From positions 496,001 to 560,000 of the forward strand of contig NZ_CP090177.1 of the NCBI RefSeq assembly GCF_042214795.1: DNA of 64,000 nt. The letters are read 5' to 3'. The DNA comes from Arcobacter iocasae (GTDB taxonomy: Bacteria; Campylobacterota; Campylobacteria; Campylobacterales; Arcobacteraceae). Below are positions 18,092 to 26,399 of this stretch, one piece after another. Each line of letters begins with the position of its first letter. Within the stretch, counting starts at the first letter, position 1. The notes under the pieces are model-generated. The model had not been told where the DNA came from. It did no database searches and worked only from the letters and a program-made list of their open reading frames with translations. Position numbers and translations under genes: made by a program.

Positions 18092-18448
18092 ATGAAAATA
18101 ATTGGAATTATAGTCTTAACTTTAATAGTGATATTCTTAATATATAAATATATTCAAGTTTCAAATATAGATAAAAATAGTAATCTAATCTTTACTTCAA
18201 AAGGTATAATTTTAGATGTTAGACCAAATAAAGCATATAAAATTAATCATATTAAAGGTGCAATAAATATCAGTATGAATGATATATTTGAAGGTGCATA
18301 TAAAAGTTTGGATAAAAAGCAAACCTATTATATTTATTGTTTTCTGGGACTAATGTCAATTAAGGTGAGTACTTTTTTAAAAGAAAAAGGTTTTGAGAAT
18401 ATTATTAATTGTGGACCAATGAGTGAAGTAAATAAATATATTAAATAA
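18092..18448 (+). CDS. membrane-anchored rhodanese-like protein
   Basis: This 118-residue protein has an N-terminal hydrophobic anchor (about 3-19) followed by a compact rhodanese domain. GIILDVRPNKAYKINHIKGA is the conserved rhodanese start, and the active-site loop begins with the cysteine in YIYCFLGLMSIK. The typical loop is CxxGxR; here the residue after the Gly pair is not Arg, so sulfurtransferase activity is uncertain. The domain should face the periplasm if the anchor is an uncleaved signal. It is the last gene of the cassette, 12 bases after DUF3817. Confidence 0.75.
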   Translation: MKIIGIIVLTLIVIFLIYKYIQVSNIDKNSNLIFTSKGIILDVRPNKAYKINHIKGAINISMNDIFEGAYKSLDKKQTYYIYCFLGLMSIKVSTFLKEKGFENIINCGPMSEVNKYIK

Positions 18449-18573
18449 ATATATAAATTGTGTAAAATAAATTATAATAAAAAGGGTATAGTAACTAGAA
18501 TTAAAAAATAGAAATTAAACTAATATACCAAAGATTGTTTTTAGAAGTGATATTTCAAAATAAATTAAGGCAT

Positions 18574-18630
18574 GAATAAAAAAGTACTAAGGATTTTACT
18601 TGTAGTAAATGAGTTTGTACTTTTTTATTC
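18574..18630. terminator. 14-base perfect inverted repeat between convergent units
   Basis: GAATAAAAAAGTAC (18574-18587) is the exact reverse complement of GTACTTTTTTATTC (18617-18630). The A-tract and T-tract suit a terminator in both directions. It lies between the rhodanese gene and the convergent purH. Confidence 0.5.
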
Positions 18631-18649
18631 GTAACGCAGAGTTATGAAG

Positions 18650-18675
18650 AAAGATTGCTTTTAGAATCAATCTTT
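18650..18675 (-). terminator. hairpin directly after the purH stop
   Basis: AAAGATTG and CAATCTTT pair around a 10-base loop, touching the TAG stop of purH on the minus strand. The T-run that follows is weak. Confidence 0.5.
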
Positions 18676-20208
18676 CTAATGTAAGAAATGTCGTTTATTA
18701 CTGAAATAAAGAGACATACCGTATTCATCAGCTGCCGCAATAATCTCATCATCTCTAATACTTCCACCTGGTTCAATTACACATTTTACACCAGCTTCTT
18801 GTGCTGAGTCTATTGAATCTCTAAATGGGAAGAAAGCTTCACTTGCTAGAACTGAACCTGTTACATCGATACCTAAATCTTCTGCTTTTCGTAAAGCTGC
18901 TTTTGCTGCATCTACTCTACTTGTCATGCCCATACCAACTGCTACCATTGCTGAGTTTTTTACATAAACTACACAGTTTGATTTTGTTAAGCTTGCTACT
19001 TTGTATGCGATTTCCATATCTTTTACTTCTTGTTCGCTTGCTTCTCTTTTTGATTTTAGTTCTGAGTTTCTTACCTCATCTTCTTCTACTTTATCAGCAT
19101 CTTGATAAACAAATCCACCATCTACTATTTTGAAATTGAATACATCGTTTGCCATCTCAAGTTTAGATGTTCCTTGTTTGAATAGTTTAATTCTTTTTTT
19201 CTTGTTTAACTCTTGTTCAGCTTCAGGTGTGAAGTCTGCTGCAAATACTACTTCTAGGAAGATTTCATTCATCTTAACTGCTAAGTCTAAATCAACTATA
19301 CCATTTACAGCAACCACTCCACCAAATGCTGAGATTGGGTCACATTTAAGAGCTTCAGTATAGCTTTCTAAAAGTGTATCTTTGATAGCAAATCCACATG
19401 GATTTCCGTGCTTCACAATACATACAGCATTGTCATCACCAAAAGCAGATGCAATTTTAGCAGCTCCACTTATATCTCCCATGTTGTTAAAAGATGCTTC
19501 ACCTTTTAATGTGATAAATTTATTTGATAGGTGTTTATCAAACTCATATAAAGCACCTTTTTGGTGTGGGTTTTCTCCGTATCTTGTATCAAATACTTTT
19601 TCACCTACGATGAATTGTTTTGCACCCATTCCATTGTTGAATCTTTTGTTCATATAGTTTGCAATCATAGCATCATAGGCAGCTGTATGCTCATATGCTT
19701 TTATCATCATATCTCTTCTAAACTCTTGAGTATTTGTGTCATTTTTTAGATTATTTAATACTAAGTCATAATCAACAACATCAGTTACAATAATAACAGA
19801 ATCGTGATTTTTAGCAGCACTTCTAACCATAGCAGGACCACCAATATCAATGTTTTCAATAATCTCTTCAAAGTCATCAGTTTTTTCAATAGTTGCTTTA
19901 AATGGATATAGGTTTACACATACTAAATCAATACCTTCAACACCTAACTCTTTTGCTTGATCTAAGTGAGATTGTTTGTCTCTTCTGTGTAAAATACCAC
20001 CATGAATATATGGGTTTAAAGTTTTCACTCTTCCTTCAAAACACTCTGGGAATTTTGTAACTTCGTTTGCTTCTATTACAGCTATTCCTGCATTTTGTAA
20101 AGCTTTATAAGTACCACCTGTACTAATTATCTCGTAACCTAATTTTACTAACTCTTTCGCAAAATTCTCAATACCACTTTTGTCACTAACACTGATTAAT
20201 GCTCTCAA
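18676..20208 (-). CDS. purH: bifunctional AICAR formyltransferase / IMP cyclohydrolase
   Basis: This 510-residue protein performs the last two steps of IMP synthesis. The N-terminal IMP cyclohydrolase (MGS-like) domain has RALISVSDKSGIENFAKEL and EVTKFPECFEGRVKTLNPYI. The C-terminal AICAR transformylase has CIVKHGNPCGFAI with the catalytic Lys-His, and SDPISAFGGV-like CDPISAFGGVVAVNG. The length is normal. It is a single-gene unit with a clear promoter (TATAAT at 20241-20246) and a hairpin after its stop. It is divergent from the ammonium transporter fusion. Other purine genes in the window are purL (24128) but not adjacent. Confidence 0.96.
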   Translation of the reverse strand: MRALISVSDKSGIENFAKELVKLGYEIISTGGTYKALQNAGIAVIEANEVTKFPECFEGRVKTLNPYIHGGILHRRDKQSHLDQAKELGVEGIDLVCVNLYPFKATIEKTDDFEEIIENIDIGGPAMVRSAAKNHDSVIIVTDVVDYDLVLNNLKNDTNTQEFRRDMMIKAYEHTAAYDAMIANYMNKRFNNGMGAKQFIVGEKVFDTRYGENPHQKGALYEFDKHLSNKFITLKGEASFNNMGDISGAAKIASAFGDDNAVCIVKHGNPCGFAIKDTLLESYTEALKCDPISAFGGVVAVNGIVDLDLAVKMNEIFLEVVFAADFTPEAEQELNKKKRIKLFKQGTSKLEMANDVFNFKIVDGGFVYQDADKVEEDEVRNSELKSKREASEQEVKDMEIAYKVASLTKSNCVVYVKNSAMVAVGMGMTSRVDAAKAALRKAEDLGIDVTGSVLASEAFFPFRDSIDSAQEAGVKCVIEPGGSIRDDEIIAAADEYGMSLYFSNKRHFLH

Positions 20209-20240
20209 ATTAATTCCTCTGTTGTTTATAATTTTTCGTG

Positions 20241-20246
20241 ATTATA
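20241..20246 (-). promoter_or_regulatory. -10 box for purH
   Basis: TATAAT followed by CACGAAAA on the minus strand, about 33 bases before the purH ATG. The same TATAATCAC arrangement appears before purL and the helicase gene. Confidence 0.5.
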
Positions 20247-20369
20247 CAAAAAAAGTAATTAGGAGTTGCTTTTGGAAAAACTGTATATTTTATATACATA
20301 TTTTACATTTTATAATCGTTGTTTTTTGATACTATTTTTCCATATATGTGTTACATTAGGAAGCTACTT

Positions 20370-22187
20370 ATGAACAATATGGACTTATTATGGATTTTAC
20401 TTTGTGGATTTTTAGTATTTATGATGCAACTTGGATTTGCACTTGTAGAAACAGGAACTGTAAGGACTAAAAATACTATTAATGTAGCTATGAAGAATCT
20501 TATTGATACTGTTTTTAGTATCATCTTTTTTTGGATTATTGGATTTGGCATAATGTTTGGAACTGATAGTTTAGGTCTTATCGGTCAAGATAAATTCTTA
20601 ATAGATGGACTTGATTTAGAAGAAAATGGAATTTTTTTCTTCCAAGCTATGTTTGCAGCTACTGCTATAACTATCATCTCAGGAGCAGTGGCGGAGAGAA
20701 TCAAATTTACTAGTTACATTGTTGTTTCAATTACAGTATCTGCTATTATTTATCCTGTATTTGGGCATTGGGCATGGAATGACAATGGTTGGCTACATGA
20801 ACTTGGCTTTATTGATTTTGCAGGTTCTACTGTTGTACATTCACTTGGTGCTTGGATTGGATTAGCAGGAACAATTATTTTAGGTCCAAGACTTGGTAAA
20901 TTTAAAAAAAATGGCAAGATAAAATATTTTGCGCCTAGTAACCATAACTTTATAGTTTTTGGTGTATTTATTCTATTTTTTGCTTGGTTTGGTTTCAATG
21001 CAGGAAGTCTTTTAAAATTTAATTTTTCTGTAACTTCTATTTTATTAAATACTCTTTTATCAGCTGTTTTTGGTGGATTTGGTGCATGGACTATAACTTT
21101 ATACAATAAGGAAAAAGTTGATGTTGAATTATTTAGTTTTGGAATTATTGCAGGATTAGTAGGAATTACAGCTGGTTGTTATGAATTAACTATAGCACAA
21201 TCTGCATTTGTAGGTTTTATATCTGCTTATGTGATGCACTATAGTGATCAATTTTTAATAAAAAAACTTAAAGTAGATGATCCTCTAAGTGTTGTTAGTA
21301 TCCATGGTTTTGTAGGAGCATGGGGAACAATTGCTGTTGGGTTATTGGGAAAACTTCCAGAAGGTTTTACTAGAGTTCATTTTATTTATGTACAAACACT
21401 TGGTGTAGTAGTTGCTTTTGTTTTTGCATTTACTTTAGGTCTAGTTTTGTTTTACTTTTTATATAAAATAAACTTATTAAGAGTTAGTAAAAAACATGAA
21501 GTTTTAGGATTAAATAGAAGTGAACATAATGCAAAACTTCCTTGGGTTGACACTATTGAAAGTATTGTAAATATAATGAAAACAGGAAATCTTCAAAAAA
21601 AGATTCATGAAGAAAGAGATACAGAAGTAGGAATAGTAGCCAAGTTTTTTAACCATCTTTTAGTAATTCTCAGGGAAAAGAATACAAAACTTACCAATTC
21701 AAATAATAACTTACGAACAAAAGCATATAATGATGCCCTAACAGGTATTCATAATAGGAGAGGTCTACAAGAGAGAATAAAAGACAAAGTTCTAAATTAT
21801 AATTATTGTCTTGCTATATTGGATATTGATAAGTTTAAACTTGTAAATGATACCTATGGACATGATGTGGGAGATGAAATTTTAAAAGAGTTAGCAAGTA
21901 CTGTTTCAAAAAAAATAAGACAAAATGACATTTTTGCAAGATGGGGTGGTGAAGAGTTTGTTTTATTACTAAAAACAAAAGATTTACAAGTTGCCGAAAA
22001 TATTGCAGAGAAGCTCAGAATTGATATATCAAAAACTGAATTTCCCACTGTAAAACATATAACTGTATCTTTTGGAATAAGCAGTTTCAAAAACTCAGAA
22101 CAAACCTTTGAAGAGGTATTTAAAAATGCAGATAAAGCTTTATATGAAGCAAAAGAAAATGGAAGGAATAGAGTATTTACCTTTTAA
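20370..22187 (+). CDS. ammonium transporter fused to a diguanylate cyclase (Amt-GGDEF)
   Basis: I chose the ATG at 20370 (605 residues) because AGGA at 20358-20361 precedes it. The frame is also open from 20319. The first 400 residues are a complete Amt/AmtB channel: QLGFALVETGTVRTKNTINV, STVVHSLGAWIG and SIHGFVGAWG, which carry the two pore histidines. A HAMP-like linker follows (about 405-455), then a GGDEF domain with RWGGEEF at about 524-530. RQND lies five residues upstream of GGEEF, which fits the product-inhibition I-site. The protein should couple ammonium transport or occupancy to cyclic-di-GMP synthesis in the cytoplasm. No GlnK gene is adjacent. A hairpin follows at 22286-22324. 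Confidence 0.9.
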   Translation: MNNMDLLWILLCGFLVFMMQLGFALVETGTVRTKNTINVAMKNLIDTVFSIIFFWIIGFGIMFGTDSLGLIGQDKFLIDGLDLEENGIFFFQAMFAATAITIISGAVAERIKFTSYIVVSITVSAIIYPVFGHWAWNDNGWLHELGFIDFAGSTVVHSLGAWIGLAGTIILGPRLGKFKKNGKIKYFAPSNHNFIVFGVFILFFAWFGFNAGSLLKFNFSVTSILLNTLLSAVFGGFGAWTITLYNKEKVDVELFSFGIIAGLVGITAGCYELTIAQSAFVGFISAYVMHYSDQFLIKKLKVDDPLSVVSIHGFVGAWGTIAVGLLGKLPEGFTRVHFIYVQTLGVVVAFVFAFTLGLVLFYFLYKINLLRVSKKHEVLGLNRSEHNAKLPWVDTIESIVNIMKTGNLQKKIHEERDTEVGIVAKFFNHLLVILREKNTKLTNSNNNLRTKAYNDALTGIHNRRGLQERIKDKVLNYNYCLAILDIDKFKLVNDTYGHDVGDEILKELASTVSKKIRQNDIFARWGGEEFVLLLKTKDLQVAENIAEKLRIDISKTEFPTVKHITVSFGISSFKNSEQTFEEVFKNADKALYEAKENGRNRVFTF

Positions 22188-22285
22188 ATAAAGCTTACAA
22201 TATGCATTGTCTTATAATCATATTTACGCTATACTTACAACTACTATCATAACTTACTACTTAAAAAGACAACTATTTATTAGCT

Positions 22286-22324
22286 GTAATATTCAATAAA
22301 AATGGTATTTACTACCAATATTAC
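22286..22324. terminator. two-part hairpin before the ATP-grasp gene
   Basis: GTAATATT (22286-22293) pairs with AATATTAC (22317-22324). Inside, TGGTA (22303-22307) pairs with TACCA (22313-22317, sharing one base with the outer arm). It could end the Amt-GGDEF transcript or act in the leader of the next gene. There is no T-tract. Confidence 0.35.
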
Positions 22325-22368
22325 CCTAAGCAAAAGTTTTAAATTATTAAAAACAAAGGGGAAAACGC

Positions 22369-23382
22369 GTGAAGATAGAGATTATAACTACTGAAAATGA
22401 AACCTTAAAAGAGAATGGCTTTGGTACTTTAGCTGTTTGTACAAATATATTAAATACGCTAAAAGTATCACATGATAATGCAAGAATGAATATCTGTAAA
22501 AGTGAAGAAGATTTAGAAAAAGTACTAAAAAGAAAACCTGACTTAGTTATTTTAGCAATTAAATACCTAGAACTAAAAAACAAATCAAATATTTTGTTGT
22601 GTGAATATTTTAAAAAACATAATATAAACTATACAGGATGTGAAAAAGATGTATTGAAATATGATTCAAATAAAGCCCTTGCAAAATCATTTTTAAGAAG
22701 AAAAGGTATAAATACAGCAGATTATTTTATAGCAAATCCAAAAGAATATAAAGAAAAAGATTTTCCTTTAGAATTTCCAGTTTTTTTAAAGCCTGTAAAT
22801 ACTGCAAATAGCTATGGAATAGATGATTTTTCATTGGCTAATAATTTCAAAGAATATGAAAGCAAAATATTATCTTTATATAATCTATTTAAAGAACCTA
22901 TCTTAGTAGAAAAATACCTCGATGGAAGAGAATTTACAGTTGCTATTATAAAAAAAGATGAAAATGAACTATTAGTAAGTGCTATTGAGATATTGGCTAG
23001 CAATTCAGAATCTAGACACAATATATTATCAGAAAGAGTTAAAAGAGAAAATAATGAAAAACTCTTAGTTATAGAAGATTCTATTCTTAAGGGAAAAATT
23101 GAAAAAATAGCCCAAGATACATTTAGACATTTGGACATAAGAGATTATGGAAGAATTGATATAAAAACTAATAAAGAAGGTGAATGTTTTTTTCTTGAAA
23201 TCAATTTAATACCAGGAATGAATGAGAGAAGTGACTATTTTCCAAGAGCATTTAAACTAACTCAAGATATAAATTATGACAAAGTTTTAGAGATGATGGT
23301 TGATAGTGCTATGCAAAGAGTTTCTGTAATAAATACTGATATTTCTGATTCAATTGAACTAAGAGTGAGTGCTAATAATTGA
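22369..23382 (+). CDS. ATP-grasp ligase related to D-alanine--D-alanine ligase
   Basis: A GTG start at 22369 is preceded by AAAGGGG. The 337-residue protein has a divergent N-terminal domain, then the ATP-grasp fold: YDSNKALAKSFLRRKGI, EFPVFLKPVNTANSYGIDDF (phosphate-binding loop), VEKYLDGREFTVAII, and the metal site FFLEINLIPGMNERSDYFP. This pattern is close to D-Ala-D-Ala ligase. However, the N-terminus lacks the usual GG.S.E...S motif, so it may join other amino or carboxyl substrates. Standard peptidoglycan ddl function should not be assumed. Its 3' end overlaps the convergent TauE/SafE-like gene by 24 bases. Confidence 0.75.
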   Translation: MKIEIITTENETLKENGFGTLAVCTNILNTLKVSHDNARMNICKSEEDLEKVLKRKPDLVILAIKYLELKNKSNILLCEYFKKHNINYTGCEKDVLKYDSNKALAKSFLRRKGINTADYFIANPKEYKEKDFPLEFPVFLKPVNTANSYGIDDFSLANNFKEYESKILSLYNLFKEPILVEKYLDGREFTVAIIKKDENELLVSAIEILASNSESRHNILSERVKRENNEKLLVIEDSILKGKIEKIAQDTFRHLDIRDYGRIDIKTNKEGECFFLEINLIPGMNERSDYFPRAFKLTQDINYDKVLEMMVDSAMQRVSVINTDISDSIELRVSANN

Positions 23383-24069
23383 TTTATTAGGATTACTTAA
23401 AAACTCATAGCCATTATACATTGTGTAAATACCAAATATAATTACTAAAATTGCAGCTATGCTAATAAAAAGATTTCTTAAGGCAATTTGTTTAAAAATT
23501 CCCACAAAAAAACCTAATGAAAACATTGCAGGAATTGTACTTAAGCCAAAGATAAACATTACAAAAGCACCCCAGAAAGCGCTTCCTGTACTAGCAGCTG
23601 TTATTGCAAAAACATAAACAAAACCACAAGGAAGAAGTCCATTTAACATGCCCAATAAATAAAAGCTAATAAAAGTATTAGAGCCTAATAATTTGCGAAA
23701 AGTTTGTTGATAGATTTTTGATTTTGAAACTGAGTGCTCTATATTAACTAGAAATTTTAATTTACCACTTAAAGATAATCCAACTAAAATCATCAAAAAA
23801 CCCGTAATTAAAAGTAATATCCCATTAGTAGTATGATTAAAAGTTACAACACTTCCAAAATATCCAAAAATAAAACCCAATATTGTATAAGTAGAAACTC
23901 TTCCAAGGGCATATAAGATATGAGATAGGGATTGTTTTACCTTACTCCAAGAGTTATCTATCTTTGTACTTGAATAAGCTACAACTATTCCCCCACACAT
24001 TCCAACACAATGTCCAAAAGAACCCAAAAAGGCAATTGCTATTATAGTTATTATGCTTATATTTTCCAT
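23359..24069 (-). CDS. TauE/SafE-UreH-like membrane protein with GHCxGMCGG motif
   Basis: This 236-residue protein has six hydrophobic helices. It opens FLGSFGHCVGMCGGIVVAYS, with two cysteines in the first helix, and has a second motif LLGMLNGLLPCGFVYVFAI about halfway. This duplicated layout is that of the UreH/DsbD-transmembrane-like branch annotated as sulfite exporter TauE/SafE. In other bacteria such proteins often sit near cytochrome c oxidase or copper genes and may move metals or electrons. No such neighbours occur here, so the role is unresolved. It is convergent and overlapping with the ATP-grasp gene. Confidence 0.75.
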   Translation of the reverse strand: MENISIITIIAIAFLGSFGHCVGMCGGIVVAYSSTKIDNSWSKVKQSLSHILYALGRVSTYTILGFIFGYFGSVVTFNHTTNGILLLITGFLMILVGLSLSGKLKFLVNIEHSVSKSKIYQQTFRKLLGSNTFISFYLLGMLNGLLPCGFVYVFAITAASTGSAFWGAFVMFIFGLSTIPAMFSLGFFVGIFKQIALRNLFISIAAILVIIFGIYTMYNGYEFLSNPNKSIISTHS

Positions 24070-24101
24070 TGAGTTCCTAATTGTATTAGATTAGTAGTTT
24101 T

Positions 24102-24128
24102 ATAAAAAAGGCAAAAAGCCTTTTTTAT
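24102..24128 (-). terminator. Rho-independent terminator of purL
   Basis: ATAAAAAAGGC and GCCTTTTTTAT form a perfect 11-base stem around AAAAA, overlapping the purL stop codon. Read on the minus strand it is a classic stem followed by a T-tract. Confidence 0.8.
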
Positions 24129-26338
24129 TATAAGTCTTGTTCGATTACTTTTTTAAATTTATTAAAATAAATATCTTTTGCATTTTCTAAAGAGATTGTA
24201 ACATCATTGATAGAGATTGTATCTCCTCCAACTGTTCCAATTTTTGTACAAGAAATACCTTTTTCATTTGCTATTTTTGCAAATGCTTCGATATTCTCTT
24301 CTTTTACTTCTACAACTGCTCTACTTAATGATTCACAGAAGATATCTTTTGAGTCATTTAATTCAACAGATACTTTTACACCTTTGTTTCCAACTACTGC
24401 CATTTTAGCAATTGCAACTGCTAATCCACCAACATTTACATCTTTAGCACTTGCTAAAAGAGATGCTGTATTTGCATCAATAACAGTGTCCCAAAGTGCT
24501 AACTCTTTTGCAAAATCTACTTCTGGGTGAACACCTGCAACTTTATCATACATTTTTTTCATATATAAAGAAGCACCAAACTCACCTTTAGTATCACCTA
24601 AAAGGAAAAGTGTGTTTCCATTTTCTTGTAATCTTGAAGGTAAAACTTTATTTGCATCTTCATTTACACCAACCATTGCAATTGAAGGTGTTGGGAAAAC
24701 CCCTACTCCATTTGTTTCATTGTATAAAGATACATTTCCACCAATAACAGGAGTTACTAAAGCTTTACAAGCTGATTTTATACCTTCACAAGCCATTTTG
24801 AACTGCCACATAACTTCTGGGTTTTGAGGATTTCCAAAGTTTAGACAATCTGTGATTGCTTTTGGTCTTGCTCCACTCATAGCTACATTTCTTCCAGATT
24901 CCATAACAGCTGCTGCAGCTCCAAGTTCTGGGTTGATGTAACAAAGTCTTGTATTACAATCAGCACTCATAGCAAGTGCTTTTCCTGTCTCTTTGATTCT
25001 AATTGATGAACCATCTAAACTTCCAGGTCCTTCGATTGTATTTGTTTGTACCATAGAATCATATTGAGAATAAACCCAAGATTTATCAACAACTTCCATA
25101 TCACTAAACATAGCGTCAAAAGCTTCTTGATTTGAAATATTTTTATCTAAAGTTATATTTTTTATATCTTTTAAGTATTCAGGCTCTTTAACTGGTCTAT
25201 CTAAAATAGGAGCTTCTTCTGATACTGGTTGAACAGGAACTTCTGCACACTTTTCACCATGCCAGAATAGTTCCATATTTCCAGTATCTGTTACTTCACC
25301 AATAACAGCAACATCTAATTCCCATTTTTCAAATATATCAATAATTGCTTGCTCGCAACCTTTTTTAGCACAAATAAGCATTCTCTCTTGTGATTCACTT
25401 AACATGAAATCATAAGGAGTCATTCCCTCTTCTCTAGCAGGTACTTTATCTAAATGCATAATCATACCTGAACCACTTCTTCCAGCCATCTCAAATGATG
25501 ATGATGTTAGCCCTGCAGCTCCCATATCTTGAATACCGATAATTAAATCAGTTTTAAACAACTCTAAACAAGCTTCTAAAAGTAGTTTTTCAGTAAATGG
25601 ATCTCCAACTTGTACAGTTGGTCTTTTTGATTCAGAGTCTTCTGTAAATGAAGCTGATGACATAACTGCTCCACCAAGACCGTCTCGCCCAGTTTTACTT
25701 CCTACATACATAACAGGATTACCTAAACCTTCAGCTTTACCATAGAAAATTTCATCAGCTTTTGCTAAACCTAAAGTAAAGGCATTTACAAGGTTATTTC
25801 CAGCGTAACACTCTTCAAAAGTAGTCTCTCCACCAATAGTTGGAACTCCCATACAGTTACCATATCCACCAATACCAGCAACTACACCTCGAAGTAAAAA
25901 TCTATGTTTTTGAGCAGTTTCAGAATCTCCCTCAATAGAAGCAAATCTAATAGAGTTCATATTTGCAATTGGTCTGGCACCCATTGTAAATACATCTCTT
26001 AAAATACCACCAACACCAGTAGCAGCACCTTGATAAGGTTCAATAAAGCTTGGATGATTGTGTGATTCCATTTTAAATACAGCAGCATATCCATCACCAA
26101 TATCAATAACTCCAGCATTTTCACCTGGACCTTGTATAACCCATGGAGCAGTTGTAGGAAAGCCATTTAAGTATTTTTTACTAGATTTATATGAACAGTG
26201 TTCACTCCACATAGCAGAAAAAATACCTATTTCCACATGGTTTGGTTCTCTTTTTAAAATTGTTCTTACGTTTTCTAACTCTTCAAGTGTTAAAGAGTGG
26301 GCAAGTGCCATCTCTTCAATAGTCATCTCTTTTTGCAT
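24128..26338 (-). CDS. purL: phosphoribosylformylglycinamidine synthase subunit PurL
   Basis: At 736 residues this is the small PurL form that works with separate PurQ and PurS subunits. It makes FGAM from FGAR, ATP and glutamine-derived ammonia. FSAMWSEHCSYKSSKKYL at the start, FKMESHNHPSFIEPYQGAATGVGGILRD, and the repeated half with TDCLNFGNPQNPEVMWQF are PurL signatures. The duplicated PurM-like ATP-binding halves are intact. It is a single-gene unit with its own promoter and a strong terminator. purQ and purS are not in the window. Confidence 0.96.
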   Translation of the reverse strand: MQKEMTIEEMALAHSLTLEELENVRTILKREPNHVEIGIFSAMWSEHCSYKSSKKYLNGFPTTAPWVIQGPGENAGVIDIGDGYAAVFKMESHNHPSFIEPYQGAATGVGGILRDVFTMGARPIANMNSIRFASIEGDSETAQKHRFLLRGVVAGIGGYGNCMGVPTIGGETTFEECYAGNNLVNAFTLGLAKADEIFYGKAEGLGNPVMYVGSKTGRDGLGGAVMSSASFTEDSESKRPTVQVGDPFTEKLLLEACLELFKTDLIIGIQDMGAAGLTSSSFEMAGRSGSGMIMHLDKVPAREEGMTPYDFMLSESQERMLICAKKGCEQAIIDIFEKWELDVAVIGEVTDTGNMELFWHGEKCAEVPVQPVSEEAPILDRPVKEPEYLKDIKNITLDKNISNQEAFDAMFSDMEVVDKSWVYSQYDSMVQTNTIEGPGSLDGSSIRIKETGKALAMSADCNTRLCYINPELGAAAAVMESGRNVAMSGARPKAITDCLNFGNPQNPEVMWQFKMACEGIKSACKALVTPVIGGNVSLYNETNGVGVFPTPSIAMVGVNEDANKVLPSRLQENGNTLFLLGDTKGEFGASLYMKKMYDKVAGVHPEVDFAKELALWDTVIDANTASLLASAKDVNVGGLAVAIAKMAVVGNKGVKVSVELNDSKDIFCESLSRAVVEVKEENIEAFAKIANEKGISCTKIGTVGGDTISINDVTISLENAKDIYFNKFKKVIEQDL

Positions 26339-26369
26339 TATTAACCTTAAGTTGTTTTATTAATGCGTG

Positions 26370-26375
26370 ATTATA
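26370..26375 (-). promoter_or_regulatory. -10 box for purL
   Basis: TATAAT followed by CACG on the minus strand, about 32 bases before the purL ATG. Confidence 0.5.
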
Positions 26376-26399
26376 ACTAAAGAAGATTTAATAAAAGTT

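Noticed and set aside
20319..20369. longer Amt-GGDEF start at 20319
   Set aside because: It has no Shine-Dalgarno and adds 17 residues before the typical Amt N-terminus; AGGA precedes the ATG at 20370.
24217..24408. Leu-rich frames antisense to purL and purH
   Set aside because: They are shadows caused by codon bias of the true genes on the opposite strand.
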